From Rhodocyclales bacterium (GTDB lineage Bacteria; Pseudomonadota; Gammaproteobacteria; Burkholderiales; Rhodocyclaceae), in contig JACOUN010000051.1 of assembly GCA_016177805.1 (NCBI GenBank), forward strand, positions 62,001-126,000: a stretch of 64,000 nucleotides of DNA. The letters are read 5' to 3'. Position numbers and translations under genes: made by a program. Positions 19,231 to 29,044 of the stretch are shown here, in pieces; position 1 is the stretch's first letter, and each line of letters begins with the position of its first letter. Under the pieces are notes generated by a model, which saw only the letters and a list, made by a program, of their open reading frames with translations, had not been told where the DNA came from and searched no databases.

Positions 19231-20076
19231 ATGGACAGTCCCTCAGGCAAACCGTCATTACTTGAACGACTTTCGGCGTTGCTCTCGCGCGAACCGGAAG
19301 ACCAGAACGACCTGCTGGCGCGACTGCGCCTGGCGTGCGATCGCAACCTCATCGATGCCGACGCACTGACCATCATGGAAGGCGCTCTGCAGATGTCGGA
19401 CATGCAGGTGCGCGAAGTCATGGTTCCGCGCGCGCAGATGGACGTCATCCATATCGACGATAGCGTGGACAAGATCGCCACCTTCGTCGTCAATACCGCC
19501 CACTCGCGCTTTCCCGCAATCGGCGAAGGCAAGGACGACGTGGTCGGCATATTTCTCGCCAAGGATCTGCTGCGCTATTACGCCGGGCGGGAATTCGACT
19601 TGCGCGACATGCTCAGACCGGCGGTCTTTGTTCCGGAATCGAAGCGGCTGAACGTGCTGCTGCGTGAGTTCCGCGTCAGTCGCAATCACATGGCCATCGT
19701 GGTCGATGAGTACGGCGGGGTGGCCGGGCTGGTGACCATCGAGGACGTGCTCGAACAGATCGTCGGCGATATCGAGGATGAATTCGACTTCGATGAGGTC
19801 GGCGACGGCATCCGGCTCGACCAGAACGGCCGCTACCGGGTCAAGGCCACCACCGAGATCGAAGATTTCAACCAGGCTTTTGCCACCCACTTCAGCAGCG
19901 ATGAAGTCGACACGGTCGGCGGGTTGGTGATCCGCCACCTCGGGCGTTTGCCCCGGCGCGGAGAAACCGTAGAGCTGGAAGGCATCAAGATACAAGTGAT
20001 GCGCGCCGACAGCCGACGCGTGCATACCCTGTCGGTCGAGCCTCGGGCGGTTGAGCCGGATGCGCCCACGCAGTGA
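19231..20076 (+). CDS. corC: CorC/YbeX family protein with CBS pair
   Basis: Cytoplasmic HlyC/CorC family protein associated with divalent cation (Mg/Co) efflux and ribosome homeostasis. 281 residues. Tandem CBS domains (about 60-185: VREVMVPRAQMDVI, then NHMAIVVDEYGGVAGLVTIEDVLEQIVGDI) and a C-terminal transporter-associated domain (about 200-270, DEVDTVGGLVIRHLGRLPRRGE). It lacks the N-terminal DUF21 membrane domain, as expected for YbeX. Overlaps the start of lnt. Confidence 0.95.
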   Translation: MDSPSGKPSLLERLSALLSREPEDQNDLLARLRLACDRNLIDADALTIMEGALQMSDMQVREVMVPRAQMDVIHIDDSVDKIATFVVNTAHSRFPAIGEGKDDVVGIFLAKDLLRYYAGREFDLRDMLRPAVFVPESKRLNVLLREFRVSRNHMAIVVDEYGGVAGLVTIEDVLEQIVGDIEDEFDFDEVGDGIRLDQNGRYRVKATTEIEDFNQAFATHFSSDEVDTVGGLVIRHLGRLPRRGETVELEGIKIQVMRADSRRVHTLSVEPRAVEPDAPTQ

Positions 20077-21604
20077 CGGCGCGGCATCCACGGCATATGA
20101 CACCCCGGCCGCTGGATTGTTTGCGCGACGCGGGGTGAGCGCGCGCCTGCTGCTGGCCGCGATGGCCGGCGCGGCGGGGCTCTTTGCCTACGCGCCGTTT
20201 GACGTTTTCCCCGCTGCTTTCATCAGCCTGGGTGCGCTGGCGCTGCTGCTGACGCGCGAGACGCGCGCGCGCGGCGGGTGGTGGATCGGGTTTGCGTGGG
20301 GCCTTGGCGCCTTCCTGGCAGGTGTGTCCTGGCTGTACGTTGCGTTGAACCGCTATGGCGGCGTACCCGCGCCGCTCGCGGCGCTCGCGATCACGCTACT
20401 GTGTGCCTACATGGCGCTCTTTCCAGCCATGGTGGCGGCGGCCTTCGTGCGCCTGCGCCATGGCGGCAGCGTGCGCGGGGCGCTCTTGTTCGGCGGTTTG
20501 TGGGTGCTGGGCGAAGTTCTGCGCGGCTTGTTATTGACCGGGTTTCCGTGGCTTTCCGTCGGCTATTCCCAAACTCCACCCAGTCCGCTGGCGGGCTATC
20601 TGCCGGTGGTCGGGGTGTATGGGGTCGGCGGGCTCGTCGCGGCGGTCGCTGCGCTGCTCGCGCTTGTGCGCTGGCGCGCGGCGGCCGCGCTGCGCCTACC
20701 GCTGGGACTGGTGCTGGGTGTGGTGGTCGGTGGCGTGGCGCTGGGGCGGGTCGCGTGGACGGCCCCGCATGGCGCGCCGCTCAAGGTCGCGCTGGCGCAG
20801 ACCAATATCGAGCAGGGACTGAAGTGGCGACCGGAATTGCTCGCCGACTGGCTGGACGTGAATGAGCGGATCGCCGACGTGGAACACGCCGACGTGGTGG
20901 TGTTGCCCGAAACCGCGCTGCCGTTGTTGTTCGAGCGCCTGCCCGCAGACTACGTCGCCAACCTCGCGCAACGCGCCCGCGCGCGCAATGCCGACCTGAT
21001 CCTGGGGGTGTTCGAGCGTGATCAGGCCGGCCGGATCTACAACGCCGCGATCAGCATCGGGGCAGCCCCGACACAGCGCTACGCCAAGCAGCACCTGGTG
21101 CCGTTCGGCGAATATTCTCCGCCGCTGTTCGGCTGGTTCTACAAGATGGCGAACATCCCCATGTCGGACCAGACCTCGGGCGGGGCGAACCAGCCGCCGC
21201 TGGCGCTGGGCGGGCAGAAGATCGCGGTCAATATCTGCTATGAGGACCTGTTCGGCCGCGAGTTGATCCGCAGCCTGCCCGAGGCCACGTTGATGCTCAA
21301 TATGTCCAACCTGGCGTGGTATGGGCAATCGCTGGCGCAGCCGCAGCATCTGCAGATCGCGCGGGTGCGGGCGTTGGAAACGGGCCGGCCGATGCTGCGC
21401 GCGACCAACACCGGCATGACCGCGCTGGTGCAGCCCGACGGGCAGGTGGCGGCGGTGCTGCCGCAGTTTGAACGTGGGGTGCTGCGCGTGGATGTGCAGG
21501 GCTATCAGGGCATGACCCCGTATGCGCGCTGGGGAGACTGGGCGGCCATAGTGCTCGCGGTGCTGTCGATAGTGTTGGCAATTCGCTGGCGTCGGCGCCA
21601 ATAG
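20060..21604 (+). CDS. lnt: Apolipoprotein N-acyltransferase Lnt
   Basis: Inner-membrane enzyme that adds the third acyl chain to lipoproteins. 514 residues from ATG 20060, inside the end of corC; a TTG at 20051 is possible. Seven to eight N-terminal membrane helices precede a nitrilase-fold domain (about 230-480) with the catalytic triad Glu ([10 protein letters not shown]), Lys ([12 protein letters not shown]) and Cys (NICYEDLFG). A final C-terminal helix is [14 protein letters not shown]. Translationally coupled to corC. Confidence 0.96.
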   Translation: MRPRSDGAASTAYDTPAAGLFARRGVSARLLLAAMAGAAGLFAYAPFDVFPAAFISLGALALLLTRETRARGGWWIGFAWGLGAFLAGVSWLYVALNRYGGVPAPLAALAITLLCAYMALFPAMVAAAFVRLRHGGSVRGALLFGGLWVLGEVLRGLLLTGFPWLSVGYSQTPPSPLAGYLPVVGVYGVGGLVAAVAALLALVRWRAAAALRLPLGLVLGVVVGGVALGRVAWTAPHGAPLKVALAQTNIEQGLKWRPELLADWLDVNERIADVEHADVVVLPETALPLLFERLPADYVANLAQRARARNADLILGVFERDQAGRIYNAAISIGAAPTQRYAKQHLVPFGEYSPPLFGWFYKMANIPMSDQTSGGANQPPLALGGQKIAVNICYEDLFGRELIRSLPEATLMLNMSNLAWYGQSLAQPQHLQIARVRALETGRPMLRATNTGMTALVQPDGQVAAVLPQFERGVLRVDVQGYQGMTPYARWGDWAAIVLAVLSIVLAIRWRRRQ

Positions 21605-21610
21605 CCTTGT

Positions 21611-21633
21611 ATTGCGCGTGCCGGGCGCGCAAT
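21611..21633. terminator. Hairpin between lnt and glyQ
   Basis: ATTGCGCG-TGCCGGG-CGCGCAAT, a perfect 8-bp stem with 7-nt loop, 7 bp after the lnt stop. No T-run follows. Confidence 0.4.
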
Positions 21634-21705
21634 CTTCGACCGCGACTGCGAAAGCCAGTAAAATCCGGTTCTTTGTTTTCGATGCGCGCAAACGCCATCC
21701 AGGCC

Positions 21706-22632
21706 ATGTCAAAACACAAACCGACTTTCCAGCAAATCATACAAACCCTCCAGCAGTTCTGGGGTGAGCGCGGTTGCGTGCTGCTGCAGCCCATCGATCT
21801 AGAAGTCGGCGCGGGGACTTCGCATACCGCGACCTGTCTGCGCGCGATCGGACCGGAACCGTGGAATGCGGCCTACGTCCAGCCTTCCCGGCGCCCCAAG
21901 GACGGCCGCTACGGCGAGAACCCGAACCGTCTGCAGCACTATTACCAGTACCAGGTCGCGCTCAAGCCGTCGCCGCCCGACATCCAGGAGCTTTACCTGG
22001 ATTCGTTGCGCGCGCTGGGGGTAGATCCCAACGCGCACGACATCCGTTTCGTCGAGGACGATTGGGAGAACCCGACCCTGGGTGCGTGGGGGTTGGGGTG
22101 GGAGGTGTGGCTGGACGGCATGGAAGTGACGCAGTTCACCTATTTCCAGCAGGTCGGCGGCCTCGATTGCCGGCCGGTGCTGGGTGAGATCACCTACGGT
22201 CTGGAGCGCCTCGCGATGTATCTGCAGGGGGTCGAGAATGTGTACGACCTGGTGTGGACCGTGTACCCCGACGGCACGCGCGTGACCTACGGCGACGTGT
22301 ATCACCAGAACGAGGTCGAGCAGTCGACCTACAACTTCGAGTACGCCAACGTCGAATTCCTGTTCTCGCTGTTCGGTAACTACGAGTCGGAAGCGCGCCG
22401 CCTGACCGAGGCCGGGCTGGCGCTGCCGGCCTACGAGATGGTGCTCAAGGCCGGGCACAGCTTCAACCTGCTGGATGCCCGTGGTGCGATCTCGGTCACC
22501 GAGCGCGCGGCCTACATCGGCCGCATCCGCAACCTGTCGCGCGCGGTCGCGCAGGCCTACTACGCATCGCGCGAGGCGCTGGGGTTCCCCATGCTCAAAC
22601 AGACGCAGGCATCGCACGCGGAGGTTGCATGA
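21706..22632 (+). CDS. glyQ: Glycyl-tRNA synthetase alpha subunit
   Basis: Catalytic alpha subunit of the bacterial-type heterotetrameric GlyRS (class II). 308 residues from ATG 21706 ([19 protein letters not shown]). Recognisable conserved stretches include [52 protein letters not shown] and [12 protein letters not shown]. Upstream in-frame codons are in the intergenic region. It overlaps glyS by 4 bp. Confidence 0.97.
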   Translation: MSKHKPTFQQIIQTLQQFWGERGCVLLQPIDLEVGAGTSHTATCLRAIGPEPWNAAYVQPSRRPKDGRYGENPNRLQHYYQYQVALKPSPPDIQELYLDSLRALGVDPNAHDIRFVEDDWENPTLGAWGLGWEVWLDGMEVTQFTYFQQVGGLDCRPVLGEITYGLERLAMYLQGVENVYDLVWTVYPDGTRVTYGDVYHQNEVEQSTYNFEYANVEFLFSLFGNYESEARRLTEAGLALPAYEMVLKAGHSFNLLDARGAISVTERAAYIGRIRNLSRAVAQAYYASREALGFPMLKQTQASHAEVA

Positions 22633-24722
22633 TGAGCGTCGCTACCTTGCTGGTTGAACTGCTGACCGAGGAACTTCCGCCCAAGGCGCTGCCGCGACTG
22701 GGCGCCGCCTTTGCCGCAAAAATCCACGAAGGGCTGCTTGGTCGCGGCCTCGTCGACGGGCAGGAAGACGACTATCGCGTGTATGCCGCGCCGCGCCGGC
22801 TGGGTGTGAGCGTGGCGCGGGTGTGCGCGCATGCGCCGTCGCGTGAGATCAGTGAAAAGATCATGCCGGTGCAGGTCGCGCTGGATGCCGATGGCCAGCC
22901 GACCATGGCGTTGCTGAAGAAGCTGCAGGCGCGCGGTATCGATGCGGCGGCGGTCGCGGGCTTCGAACGACGCATGGACGGCAAGGCCGAGGCGCTGTTC
23001 CACACCCGGATGGAGCCGGGGGCGGTGCTCGACGAGGTGCTGGCCGATATCGTCATGGAAGCGGTGAAGGCCCTGCCGATACCCAAGCTGATGCGCTGGG
23101 GGTGCAGCGAAGTGCAGTTCGTGCGACCGGTGCACCGGCTCACCATGCTGCACGGGCCGCGCGTGGTGCCGGGGCGGGTGCTGGAGCTGGAATCAGGGCG
23201 CGTGACGATGGGGCATCGTTTCATGAGCCGTGGCGAACTGGAACTGGCGACCGCCGAAGCCTACGAGCCGACCCTGATGGCCGAGGGCAAGGTGGTGCCG
23301 AATTTTGACGAACGACGTGCCGATATCGAGTGTCAGCTTGTTGAGGCGGCGCGCGGGCAGAACGCCAGCCTCGGCGATTACGCGGATCTGCTCGACGAGG
23401 TCACGGCACTGGTCGAGCACCCCAGCGTCTACGTCGGCGAGTTCGAAACCGAATTCCTGTCGGTGCCGCAGGAGTGTCTGATCCTGACCATGCGTGCCAA
23501 CCAGAAGTATTTCCCTCTGGTCGATGGTGGCGGCAAGCTGCTCAACCGCTTTCTGATCGTGTCCAACATGCGGGTTGCCGACCCGTCCAACATCATCGCG
23601 GGTAATCAACGGGTGGTGCGCCCGCGCCTGTCGGATGCGCGCTTCTTCCTCGATCAGGACCACAAGCACACCCTGGAAAGCCGTCTCCCGCGACTCGAAG
23701 CGGTGGTGTACCACAACAAGCTGGGCAACCAGCTTGAGCGGGTCGCGCGGCTGGAGCGACTGGCGCGTACCATCGGGGGGCATCTGAATGCCGACAGCGA
23801 CGCCGCCGCGCGCGCGGCACGCCTGGCCAAGGCCGACCTGGTGACCGAGATGGTCGGCGAGTTCCCGGAGCTGCAAGGCATCATGGGGCGTTACTACGCG
23901 CTGCATGACGGCGAAGGCGAGACCATCGCCGATGCCATCGCGAGCCACTATCAGCCGCGTTTTGCCGGTGACGTGCTGCCGCTCGGCAACGTTGCCTGCG
24001 CGGTGGCGCTGGCGGACAAACTCGATGCGCTGGTCGGCTTCTTCGGCATAGGCCAGTTGCCCACCGGCGACAAGGACCCGTTCGGCCTGCGACGTGCCGC
24101 GCTGGGGGTGTTGCGCATCCTGATGGAAAGCCCGTTGCCGCTGGATCTGTCGCTCCTGATCGACGAGACCGCCGCCGGATTTGCTCCCGGCGTGCTCGGG
24201 AGTGACGACTTCAAGACCGCGCTGCTGGACTTCATGCTGGAGCGACTGAAGAATCTGCTGCGCGATGCCGGCCACCCGGTCGATGCGGTGGACGCGGTGC
24301 TGGCGCTGCGTCCGACGCGTATCGCCTCCATTCCCGCCCGCCTCGATGCGGTGGGCGTGTTCAGGGCGTTGCCCGAGGCCGAAGCACTGGCGGCGGCGAA
24401 CAAGCGCATCGTCAATATCCTCAAGAAGACCGATGCACAGACGGGCGAGCCGGACGTCACGCTGCTGCAGGAAGTGGCCGAGAAGGCGTTGTTCCACCAG
24501 GTGGTCGAGATCGCGCCGCTGGTGCGCGCGCACGTCGCGAACGAGGACTACACTGAAGCCCTGCGGGCGTTGGCGGGCCTGCGTAGTGCGGTCGATCTGT
24601 TCTTCGACAACGTCATGGTGATGGCGGATGAGCCGCTCACGCGCCAGAATCGTCTCGCATTGCTGACCATGTTGTCCGGACTGATGAACCGCGTTGCCGA
24701 CATTTCGCGTCTGTCGGTTTGA
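22629..24722 (+). CDS. glyS: Glycyl-tRNA synthetase beta subunit
   Basis: tRNA-binding beta subunit of GlyRS. 697 residues from ATG 22629 (a second ATG at 22632 is equally possible). Conserved [16 protein letters not shown]-terminus, [46 protein letters not shown] and [19 protein letters not shown], with a C-terminal DALR-like anticodon-binding region. Operon with glyQ. Confidence 0.97.
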   Translation: MMSVATLLVELLTEELPPKALPRLGAAFAAKIHEGLLGRGLVDGQEDDYRVYAAPRRLGVSVARVCAHAPSREISEKIMPVQVALDADGQPTMALLKKLQARGIDAAAVAGFERRMDGKAEALFHTRMEPGAVLDEVLADIVMEAVKALPIPKLMRWGCSEVQFVRPVHRLTMLHGPRVVPGRVLELESGRVTMGHRFMSRGELELATAEAYEPTLMAEGKVVPNFDERRADIECQLVEAARGQNASLGDYADLLDEVTALVEHPSVYVGEFETEFLSVPQECLILTMRANQKYFPLVDGGGKLLNRFLIVSNMRVADPSNIIAGNQRVVRPRLSDARFFLDQDHKHTLESRLPRLEAVVYHNKLGNQLERVARLERLARTIGGHLNADSDAAARAARLAKADLVTEMVGEFPELQGIMGRYYALHDGEGETIADAIASHYQPRFAGDVLPLGNVACAVALADKLDALVGFFGIGQLPTGDKDPFGLRRAALGVLRILMESPLPLDLSLLIDETAAGFAPGVLGSDDFKTALLDFMLERLKNLLRDAGHPVDAVDAVLALRPTRIASIPARLDAVGVFRALPEAEALAAANKRIVNILKKTDAQTGEPDVTLLQEVAEKALFHQVVEIAPLVRAHVANEDYTEALRALAGLRSAVDLFFDNVMVMADEPLTRQNRLALLTMLSGLMNRVADISRLSV

Positions 24723-24779
24723 TGAACGCCACGGCGTCAACCGCGTTGATGCCGTGAACCACACGAGCGCCCCTTGCCC

Positions 24780-25313
24780 ATGAAGCTCATCATTCTCGAT
24801 CGTGATGGCGTCATCAATCACGACTCCGATCAGTACATCAAGTCTCCGGACGAGTGGCGACCGATCGACGGCTCGCTGGAGGCGATCGCGCGACTGAACC
24901 AGTGGGGCTGGCGCGTGGTGGTGGCATCCAACCAGTCCGGCATCGGGCGCGGGTTGTTCGGCATGGATACGCTCAACGCGATCAACGACAAGATGGTCAA
25001 GTCGCTCGCGCAGGTGGGAGGGCGTATCGATGCGATCTTCTTCTGCCCGCATGCCGCCGATTCGCCCTGCGATTGCCGCAAGCCCAAGCCCGGCATGTTT
25101 CTGCAGATCGCCGAACGTTTCAGTATCAGTCTGGACGGGGTGCCGACCGTGGGTGACAGCCTGCGCGATCTGCAGGCTGGCTTGGCGGTCGGGTGTACGC
25201 CTTATCTGGTGCTGACCGGCAAGGGACAAAAAACGCGCGAAGACCCGGCGCTGCCCGAGGCTACCCAGATCTATCCGGATCTTGCCACTGTGGTTGCCGA
25301 CCTTATCATCTGA
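24780..25313 (+). CDS. gmhB: D-glycero-beta-D-manno-heptose-1,7-bisphosphate 7-phosphatase
   Basis: HAD phosphatase of the ADP-heptose pathway for lipopolysaccharide inner core. 177 residues from ATG 24780 (MKLIILDRDGVINHDSD). Nucleophile/acid pair in LDRDGV, second motif VASNQSG, and a zinc-binding loop of Cys/His (CPHAADSPCDCRKPKPGM) that typifies GmhB; GDSLRDLQAG is the final HAD motif. The flanking order glyS-gmhB-plsC is conserved in betaproteobacteria. Confidence 0.95.
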   Translation: MKLIILDRDGVINHDSDQYIKSPDEWRPIDGSLEAIARLNQWGWRVVVASNQSGIGRGLFGMDTLNAINDKMVKSLAQVGGRIDAIFFCPHAADSPCDCRKPKPGMFLQIAERFSISLDGVPTVGDSLRDLQAGLAVGCTPYLVLTGKGQKTREDPALPEATQIYPDLATVVADLII

Positions 25314-25321
25314 GAGCAAGG

Positions 25322-26047
25322 ATGATATTCCTGCGCTCCTCGCTGTTCGCGCTGGTGCTGGCGGTCGTCACCCCGCTTTATGCGCTCATCGCCTGTCTGG
25401 TGTTTCCGCTGCCGCCGATGCTGCGCCATCGCGTGATCACCTCCTACGCCCATGTGCTGATGTGGTGGGTCCGGCATCTGCTGGGAATACGCTATACGCT
25501 GCTGGGGCGGGAGAATATTCCGTCCGGGCCGGCGGTGATCCTGTCCAAGCACCAGTCCGCGTGGGAAACGCTGGCGCTGCAGGTGATTTTCCCGCCCTTG
25601 TGTTTCGTGCTGAAGCGCGAGCTGCTGCGCGTACCGTTCTTTGGCTGGGGGCTGGCGCAACTGCCGGGCATCGCGATCGACCGGAACGCCGGCATGGACG
25701 CGCTGACCCAGGTCGTGGAGCAGGGCCGGACAAGGCTCGCGGAGGGGATCTGGGTCGTGATTTTCCCCGAGGGCACACGCGTGGCGCCAGGTGTGCACCG
25801 CCGTTACAAACCGGGTGGCGCGGTGCTGGCAACCCGCGGCGCGGTGCCGGTCGTCCCGGTCGCACACAACGCCGGTGAGTTCTGGCCGCGCAACGCATTC
25901 CTGAAAAGACCGGGCGAGATCATCGTCAGCGTGGGACCTCCGATTGAAACCGAGGGCCGTGATCCGGTCGAGGTGAACGCGCGGGTGGAAGCGTGGATCG
26001 AGGACGAAATGCACCGGCTGTTTCCGCATCATTACCGCGACGAGTAA
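25322..26047 (+). CDS. plsC: 1-acyl-sn-glycerol-3-phosphate acyltransferase
   Basis: Membrane acyltransferase that makes phosphatidic acid from lysophosphatidic acid. 241 residues from ATG 25322. An N-terminal hydrophobic hairpin (ALVLAVVTPLYALIACLVFPL) precedes the PlsC domain. Motif I reads SKHQSAWET, that is HX4E in place of the canonical HX4D, a variant common in this betaproteobacterial group. FPEGTR (motif III) and VPVVPVAHNAGE (motif IV) are intact. 8 bp after gmhB. Confidence 0.94.
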   Translation: MIFLRSSLFALVLAVVTPLYALIACLVFPLPPMLRHRVITSYAHVLMWWVRHLLGIRYTLLGRENIPSGPAVILSKHQSAWETLALQVIFPPLCFVLKRELLRVPFFGWGLAQLPGIAIDRNAGMDALTQVVEQGRTRLAEGIWVVIFPEGTRVAPGVHRRYKPGGAVLATRGAVPVVPVAHNAGEFWPRNAFLKRPGEIIVSVGPPIETEGRDPVEVNARVEAWIEDEMHRLFPHHYRDE

Positions 26048-26067
26048 CGGCGCCGCGTGCCCGGACG

Positions 26068-26097
26068 AAAAAAAACCCCGCATTGCGGGGTTTTTTT
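26068..26097. terminator. Bidirectional intrinsic terminator
   Basis: A-tract, CCCCGC-ATT-GCGGGG stem and T-tract (A7 before, T7 after), serving both plsC on the plus strand and the phasin gene on the minus strand. Confidence 0.93.
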
Positions 26098-26116
26098 ACA
26101 GCTTGACCGGATTCGA

Positions 26117-26680
26117 TCAGGCAGCTTTCTTCGGTGCAGCTTTCGGCGCGGCGGTGCTGACAGCCTTGACGGTGGCGGTGGTCGCGGCAGCCACGTTGGC
26201 TTCGGCGATCTCGGCAACCTGCTTGGCCGCCTTGCTGACGCTGTCGTAGGCGCTGTTGGCGGCGGCAATCGCCGACTTCACGGCGGCGACGGCAACGTCG
26301 GAACCGGCGGGGGCGGACTTGGCAGCCTTGTCCAGCGCGGCAGCCAGGTTCTTGTTCATCTCGGCAACCTGAGCTTCGACCAGCTTGGAGACTTCTTCCT
26401 GGTTCTGGGTCGCGATCTCGTAGACGCTGCGGTTGTAGGCAACGGCCTTCTCGACCAGCGGCTGGGCCAGGGCGGTCTGCAGGTTGACCAGTTCCTGAAC
26501 GTCCTTGACGCCCAGCAGTGCCTTGGTGTTGGCCATGGCGTCCTCGAGGACGGTGCGGGCGGTGTTCAGGTTGAGGGCAGCGAGGCGCTCGGCGCTGGCA
26601 AATGCGGAGTTGGCGACGGTCAGCAGGGCTTCGACACTGGCTTTGTTGGTTGCGGCGAATTGTTCCGGGGTGGCAAACAT
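26117..26680 (-). CDS. phaP: Phasin family protein
   Basis: Surface protein of polyhydroxyalkanoate granules. 187 residues, start ATG 26680 after GGAGATACAC. The N-terminus MFATPEQFAATNKASVEALL and the NTKALLGVKDVQELVNLQ segment are typical of proteobacterial phasins; the whole protein is alpha-helical and amphipathic. The C-terminus is Ala/Lys-rich (APKAAPKKAA), resembling histone-like tails found in some phasins. Its strong consensus promoter and a PhaR-like operator fit high, storage-dependent expression. No phaC or phaR gene is in the window. Confidence 0.93.
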   Translation of the reverse strand: MFATPEQFAATNKASVEALLTVANSAFASAERLAALNLNTARTVLEDAMANTKALLGVKDVQELVNLQTALAQPLVEKAVAYNRSVYEIATQNQEEVSKLVEAQVAEMNKNLAAALDKAAKSAPAGSDVAVAAVKSAIAAANSAYDSVSKAAKQVAEIAEANVAAATTATVKAVSTAAPKAAPKKAA

Positions 26681-26750
26681 GTGTATCTCCTGATGTAACG
26701 GTCTTGAACGAGGGATAGCGCAACATTCGCTTCGAAACGGTCTCGGCTGT

Positions 26751-26760
26751 TGCGTTGCAG
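26751..26760 (-). promoter_or_regulatory. Candidate PhaR operator
   Basis: On the minus strand CTGCAACGCA, one base from the CTGC-N3-GCAG pattern recalled for PhaR repressor sites. It lies a few bases downstream of the predicted phasin transcription start region, where repressor binding would block initiation. Confidence 0.4.
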
Positions 26761-26770
26761 CATGGGTTGG

Positions 26771-26798
26771 ATTATAGGTGTGGAAATCACGATGTCAA
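26771..26798 (-). promoter_or_regulatory. Consensus sigma-70 promoter of the phasin gene
   Basis: On the minus strand TTGACA (26798-26793), 16-bp spacer, TATAAT (26776-26771). Both hexamers match the consensus exactly, about 90 bp upstream of the phasin ATG. Confidence 0.8.
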
Positions 26799-27103
26799 GA
26801 GTTTTGTGGTGCGGCGCACAATGATTTGCAAGTAAATGTGCGCGGTGATCCTGGATCGCGTAATACGCTGTTAATAAACGCCCAAAATATGCAAGTCGAT
26901 GCACCATAAGGATGCGTTATTGATGTCGAGATGGAATAAGCGCAAGCGCAGCATGAACTGGCTGGGTTGCAGTTTGATGACGCGGCGCGAAATTTTGGCG
27001 GGGGGTGGGGCGCGGAGGCGCGTGCGGAGCGTGCGGAGCGGGTGGAGCGGGTGGGGGTGGAGGCCGGCGCTGACGCGCCGTGGCCTCGGGTGCGAAGCGC
27101 GGA
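26799..27103. other. Non-coding gap with G-rich imperfect repeats
   Basis: No gene seen between the phasin promoter and the crotonase stop. The left part is AT-rich, with CGCACAATGATTTG and GTAAATGTGCG forming a loose dyad around 26817-26842. The right part (about 26998-27075) is strongly G-rich on the plus strand, with repeated units such as GTGCGGAGC x2 and GGAGCGGGT x2 and runs of 3-6 G that could form a G-quadruplex. Confidence 0.5.
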
Positions 27104-27880
27104 TCAGCGATGCTTGAAGTCGGGTTTGCGTTTGGCGACAAAGGCCGCCATGCCTTCCTTCTGGTCCTGCAGGCCGAACGCGGCGTGGAAGGTACGCCGT
27201 TCGAACAGCAGGCCTTCGTTTAGGCTGCTTTCGAAGGCACGATTGACCGATTCCTTGATCATCATGACAACCGGGAGCGAGAAGCCGGCGATGGTTTGTG
27301 CGACTTCGAGAGCTTCTTCGATCAGTCTGTCAGCCGGTACGACCCGCGCGACCAGCCCCGAACGTTCGGCTTCTTCGGCGTCCATCATCCTTGCGGTCAA
27401 ACACATGTCCATGGCCTTGGCCTTGCCGACGGCGCGCGGCAGGCGCTGGGTTCCGCCGGCACCGGGGAGTATGCCCAGCTTGATCTCGGGTTGGCCGAAT
27501 TTCGCGGTGTCCGCAGCGATGATCATGTCGCACATCATGGCCAGTTCGCATCCACCTCCTAGGGCAAAGCCGGCCACTGCGGCGATCACCGGCTTGCGGC
27601 AGGTCTTGACGCGCTCCCAGTTGCGCGTGATGTAGTCACCCTTGTAAGCGTCCATGTGCGAGAACCCGGCCATCGCGCCGATGTCGGCGCCGGCGGCAAA
27701 GGCCTTTTCCGAGCCGGTGATGACGATGGCGCCGATGCCGTCGTCGCCTTCGAACTGATCGAGCGCGCGCCCGATCTCATCGACCAGCTCGTCGTTGAGT
27801 GCGTTGAGTGCCTTCGTGCGGTTCAGTTTGATCAAGCCGACACGCTCGCGCGCTTCGACGATGATGTTCTCGTAGCTCAT
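27104..27880 (-). CDS. Enoyl-CoA hydratase (crotonase family)
   Basis: Hydrates 2-enoyl-CoA to 3-hydroxyacyl-CoA. 258 residues, start ATG 27880 with AAGGAG 6-7 nt upstream. Oxyanion-hole segment [11 protein letters not shown], both catalytic glutamates (GGGCELAM and QPEIKLG) and [11 protein letters not shown] are present, so it is a catalytically complete hydratase of the short-chain type. It lies 20 bp after lptA on the same strand, in the place where lptB normally follows; a link to PHA or fatty acid turnover is inference. Confidence 0.94.
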   Translation of the reverse strand: MSYENIIVEARERVGLIKLNRTKALNALNDELVDEIGRALDQFEGDDGIGAIVITGSEKAFAAGADIGAMAGFSHMDAYKGDYITRNWERVKTCRKPVIAAVAGFALGGGCELAMMCDMIIAADTAKFGQPEIKLGILPGAGGTQRLPRAVGKAKAMDMCLTARMMDAEEAERSGLVARVVPADRLIEEALEVAQTIAGFSLPVVMMIKESVNRAFESSLNEGLLFERRTFHAAFGLQDQKEGMAAFVAKRKPDFKHR

Positions 27881-27900
27881 GAATTCTCCTTGAGGCATGG

Positions 27901-28458
27901 TTACCGAGGGGGGGTGGAAGGGGCCGCCGCCGCGTTGCCCTTGGGCTGGATGACCGCGCGGACTCGCCCGTCGCCAGCGGGCTGGCCGTCGTGCGTGGGC
28001 AGGCTGCTGGCGGCGTAGTTTTCGGTCAACGCGTCGTACTCGATGTAGTCACCGCGCACTTCGTCGCCGCCCGAGCTGACTCGGGCATGGTTGAGCAGTT
28101 TGGCGCGTTCGGTGCGGCTGTCGTACTCGATGCGTTCGCCTTCGCCCTCGACGTAGTCGTCTCGCCCTTCACGTTTCTGGCGAAAACTGGCCAGTTTGCT
28201 TGCGTCGCCACTGGCCACGCCGGTCTGGAAACCGTCGGCCCCCTGGGTGACGACGAGCTTGGTGCCGCGTATCACCAGCGTGCCCTGCGTCAGCACGACG
28301 TTGCCCTGGAAAGTGTGCACCTTGTTGCGTTCGTCGACGGTGACCCGGTCGGCTTCGATGTTGACCGGCTGCTCGCGATCGGCGCGCTCGGCCAGTGCGG
28401 TGGGGGCAGCGATCGTCAGGACGGCGCTCAGCAGCGCGGAAGGCAGTAGGCGGTTCAT
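27901..28458 (-). CDS. lptA: Lipopolysaccharide transport periplasmic protein LptA
   Basis: Periplasmic bridge that carries LPS from LptC to LptDE. 185 residues from ATG 28458. Signal peptide about 1-26 ([15 protein letters not shown]), then the beta-jellyroll OstA domain ([28 protein letters not shown]). The frame is open further upstream, but that is the lptC shadow. It overlaps lptC by 4 bp. The C-terminus is Pro/Ala-rich. Confidence 0.94.
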   Translation of the reverse strand: MNRLLPSALLSAVLTIAAPTALAERADREQPVNIEADRVTVDERNKVHTFQGNVVLTQGTLVIRGTKLVVTQGADGFQTGVASGDASKLASFRQKREGRDDYVEGEGERIEYDSRTERAKLLNHARVSSGGDEVRGDYIEYDALTENYAASSLPTHDGQPAGDGRVRAVIQPKGNAAAAPSTPPR

Positions 28459-29036
28459 GGTCTGGTCCGTGGTGAACGGGGCATGTGCACGTTGGCGTCG
28501 CCCAGCAACTGTATGGATTCGATCAGGTTGTCGGCTTTCATCGCGCGCGCATGCGCGACGGTGCCGCCCTGTGTCAATACGACCGGGTCGGAGGTTTCGG
28601 CGCGCTGCTCGTCGGGCCACAGGCGCAGGGTGTCCGAGGTCAGGGTCATGGCCTGCTTGCCCTGTACCCCGTCACGAACCACCTTGACGTCACCGCTGAA
28701 GTACACCTGGCTCCCGGCGTTGATCGATTCGCCGTTCAGCGCCGTCACGTGCAGGGTGCCTCCGGGATGTTCGTAACGTATGCGCGGCTGTGCGAGTTCG
28801 CTCACGTCGTCGCGCGGGTAGTGGGTTACCTTGTCGGCATGAAGTTCATATTGGCGCGCGCCGGTTTCGTCGAAGTTCGTCAGGTGGATGCGTTCACCGA
28901 TGAAATCGGGGTCGGTCCGGGTCTGGGCCGGCGGGCGCGCGTCATCGACTTCGGTAACGCGTTCCAGCCACAGGGTTGCTCCCGCCAGCGCTGCGAGTGC
29001 GATGATGGGATAGAGGCGGTCTAGCGGCAGGTGCAT
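28455..29036 (-). CDS. lptC: LPS export ABC transporter periplasmic protein LptC
   Basis: Bitopic inner-membrane protein that passes LPS to LptA. 193 residues: a single N-terminal helix (LYPIIALAALAGATLWL) and a periplasmic LptC jellyroll (FIGERIHLTNFDETG, LNGESINAGSQVYFSGDVKVVRDG). Overlaps lptA; 8 bp after kdsC. Confidence 0.93.
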   Translation of the reverse strand: MHLPLDRLYPIIALAALAGATLWLERVTEVDDARPPAQTRTDPDFIGERIHLTNFDETGARQYELHADKVTHYPRDDVSELAQPRIRYEHPGGTLHVTALNGESINAGSQVYFSGDVKVVRDGVQGKQAMTLTSDTLRLWPDEQRAETSDPVVLTQGGTVAHARAMKADNLIESIQLLGDANVHMPRSPRTRP

Positions 29037-29044
29037 GAGGCGCC

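Noticed and set aside
23193-25319. 708-residue open frame on the minus strand opposite glyS and gmhB
   Set aside because: Rich in Arg, His and Gln with no recognisable domain. It is the antisense shadow expected in GC-rich DNA, and the plus strand carries clear glyS and gmhB.
26998-27075. CRISPR-like or minisatellite array
   Set aside because: The repeats are short, G-rich and irregular, without spacers; it is low-complexity DNA only. No CRISPR array was seen anywhere in the window.
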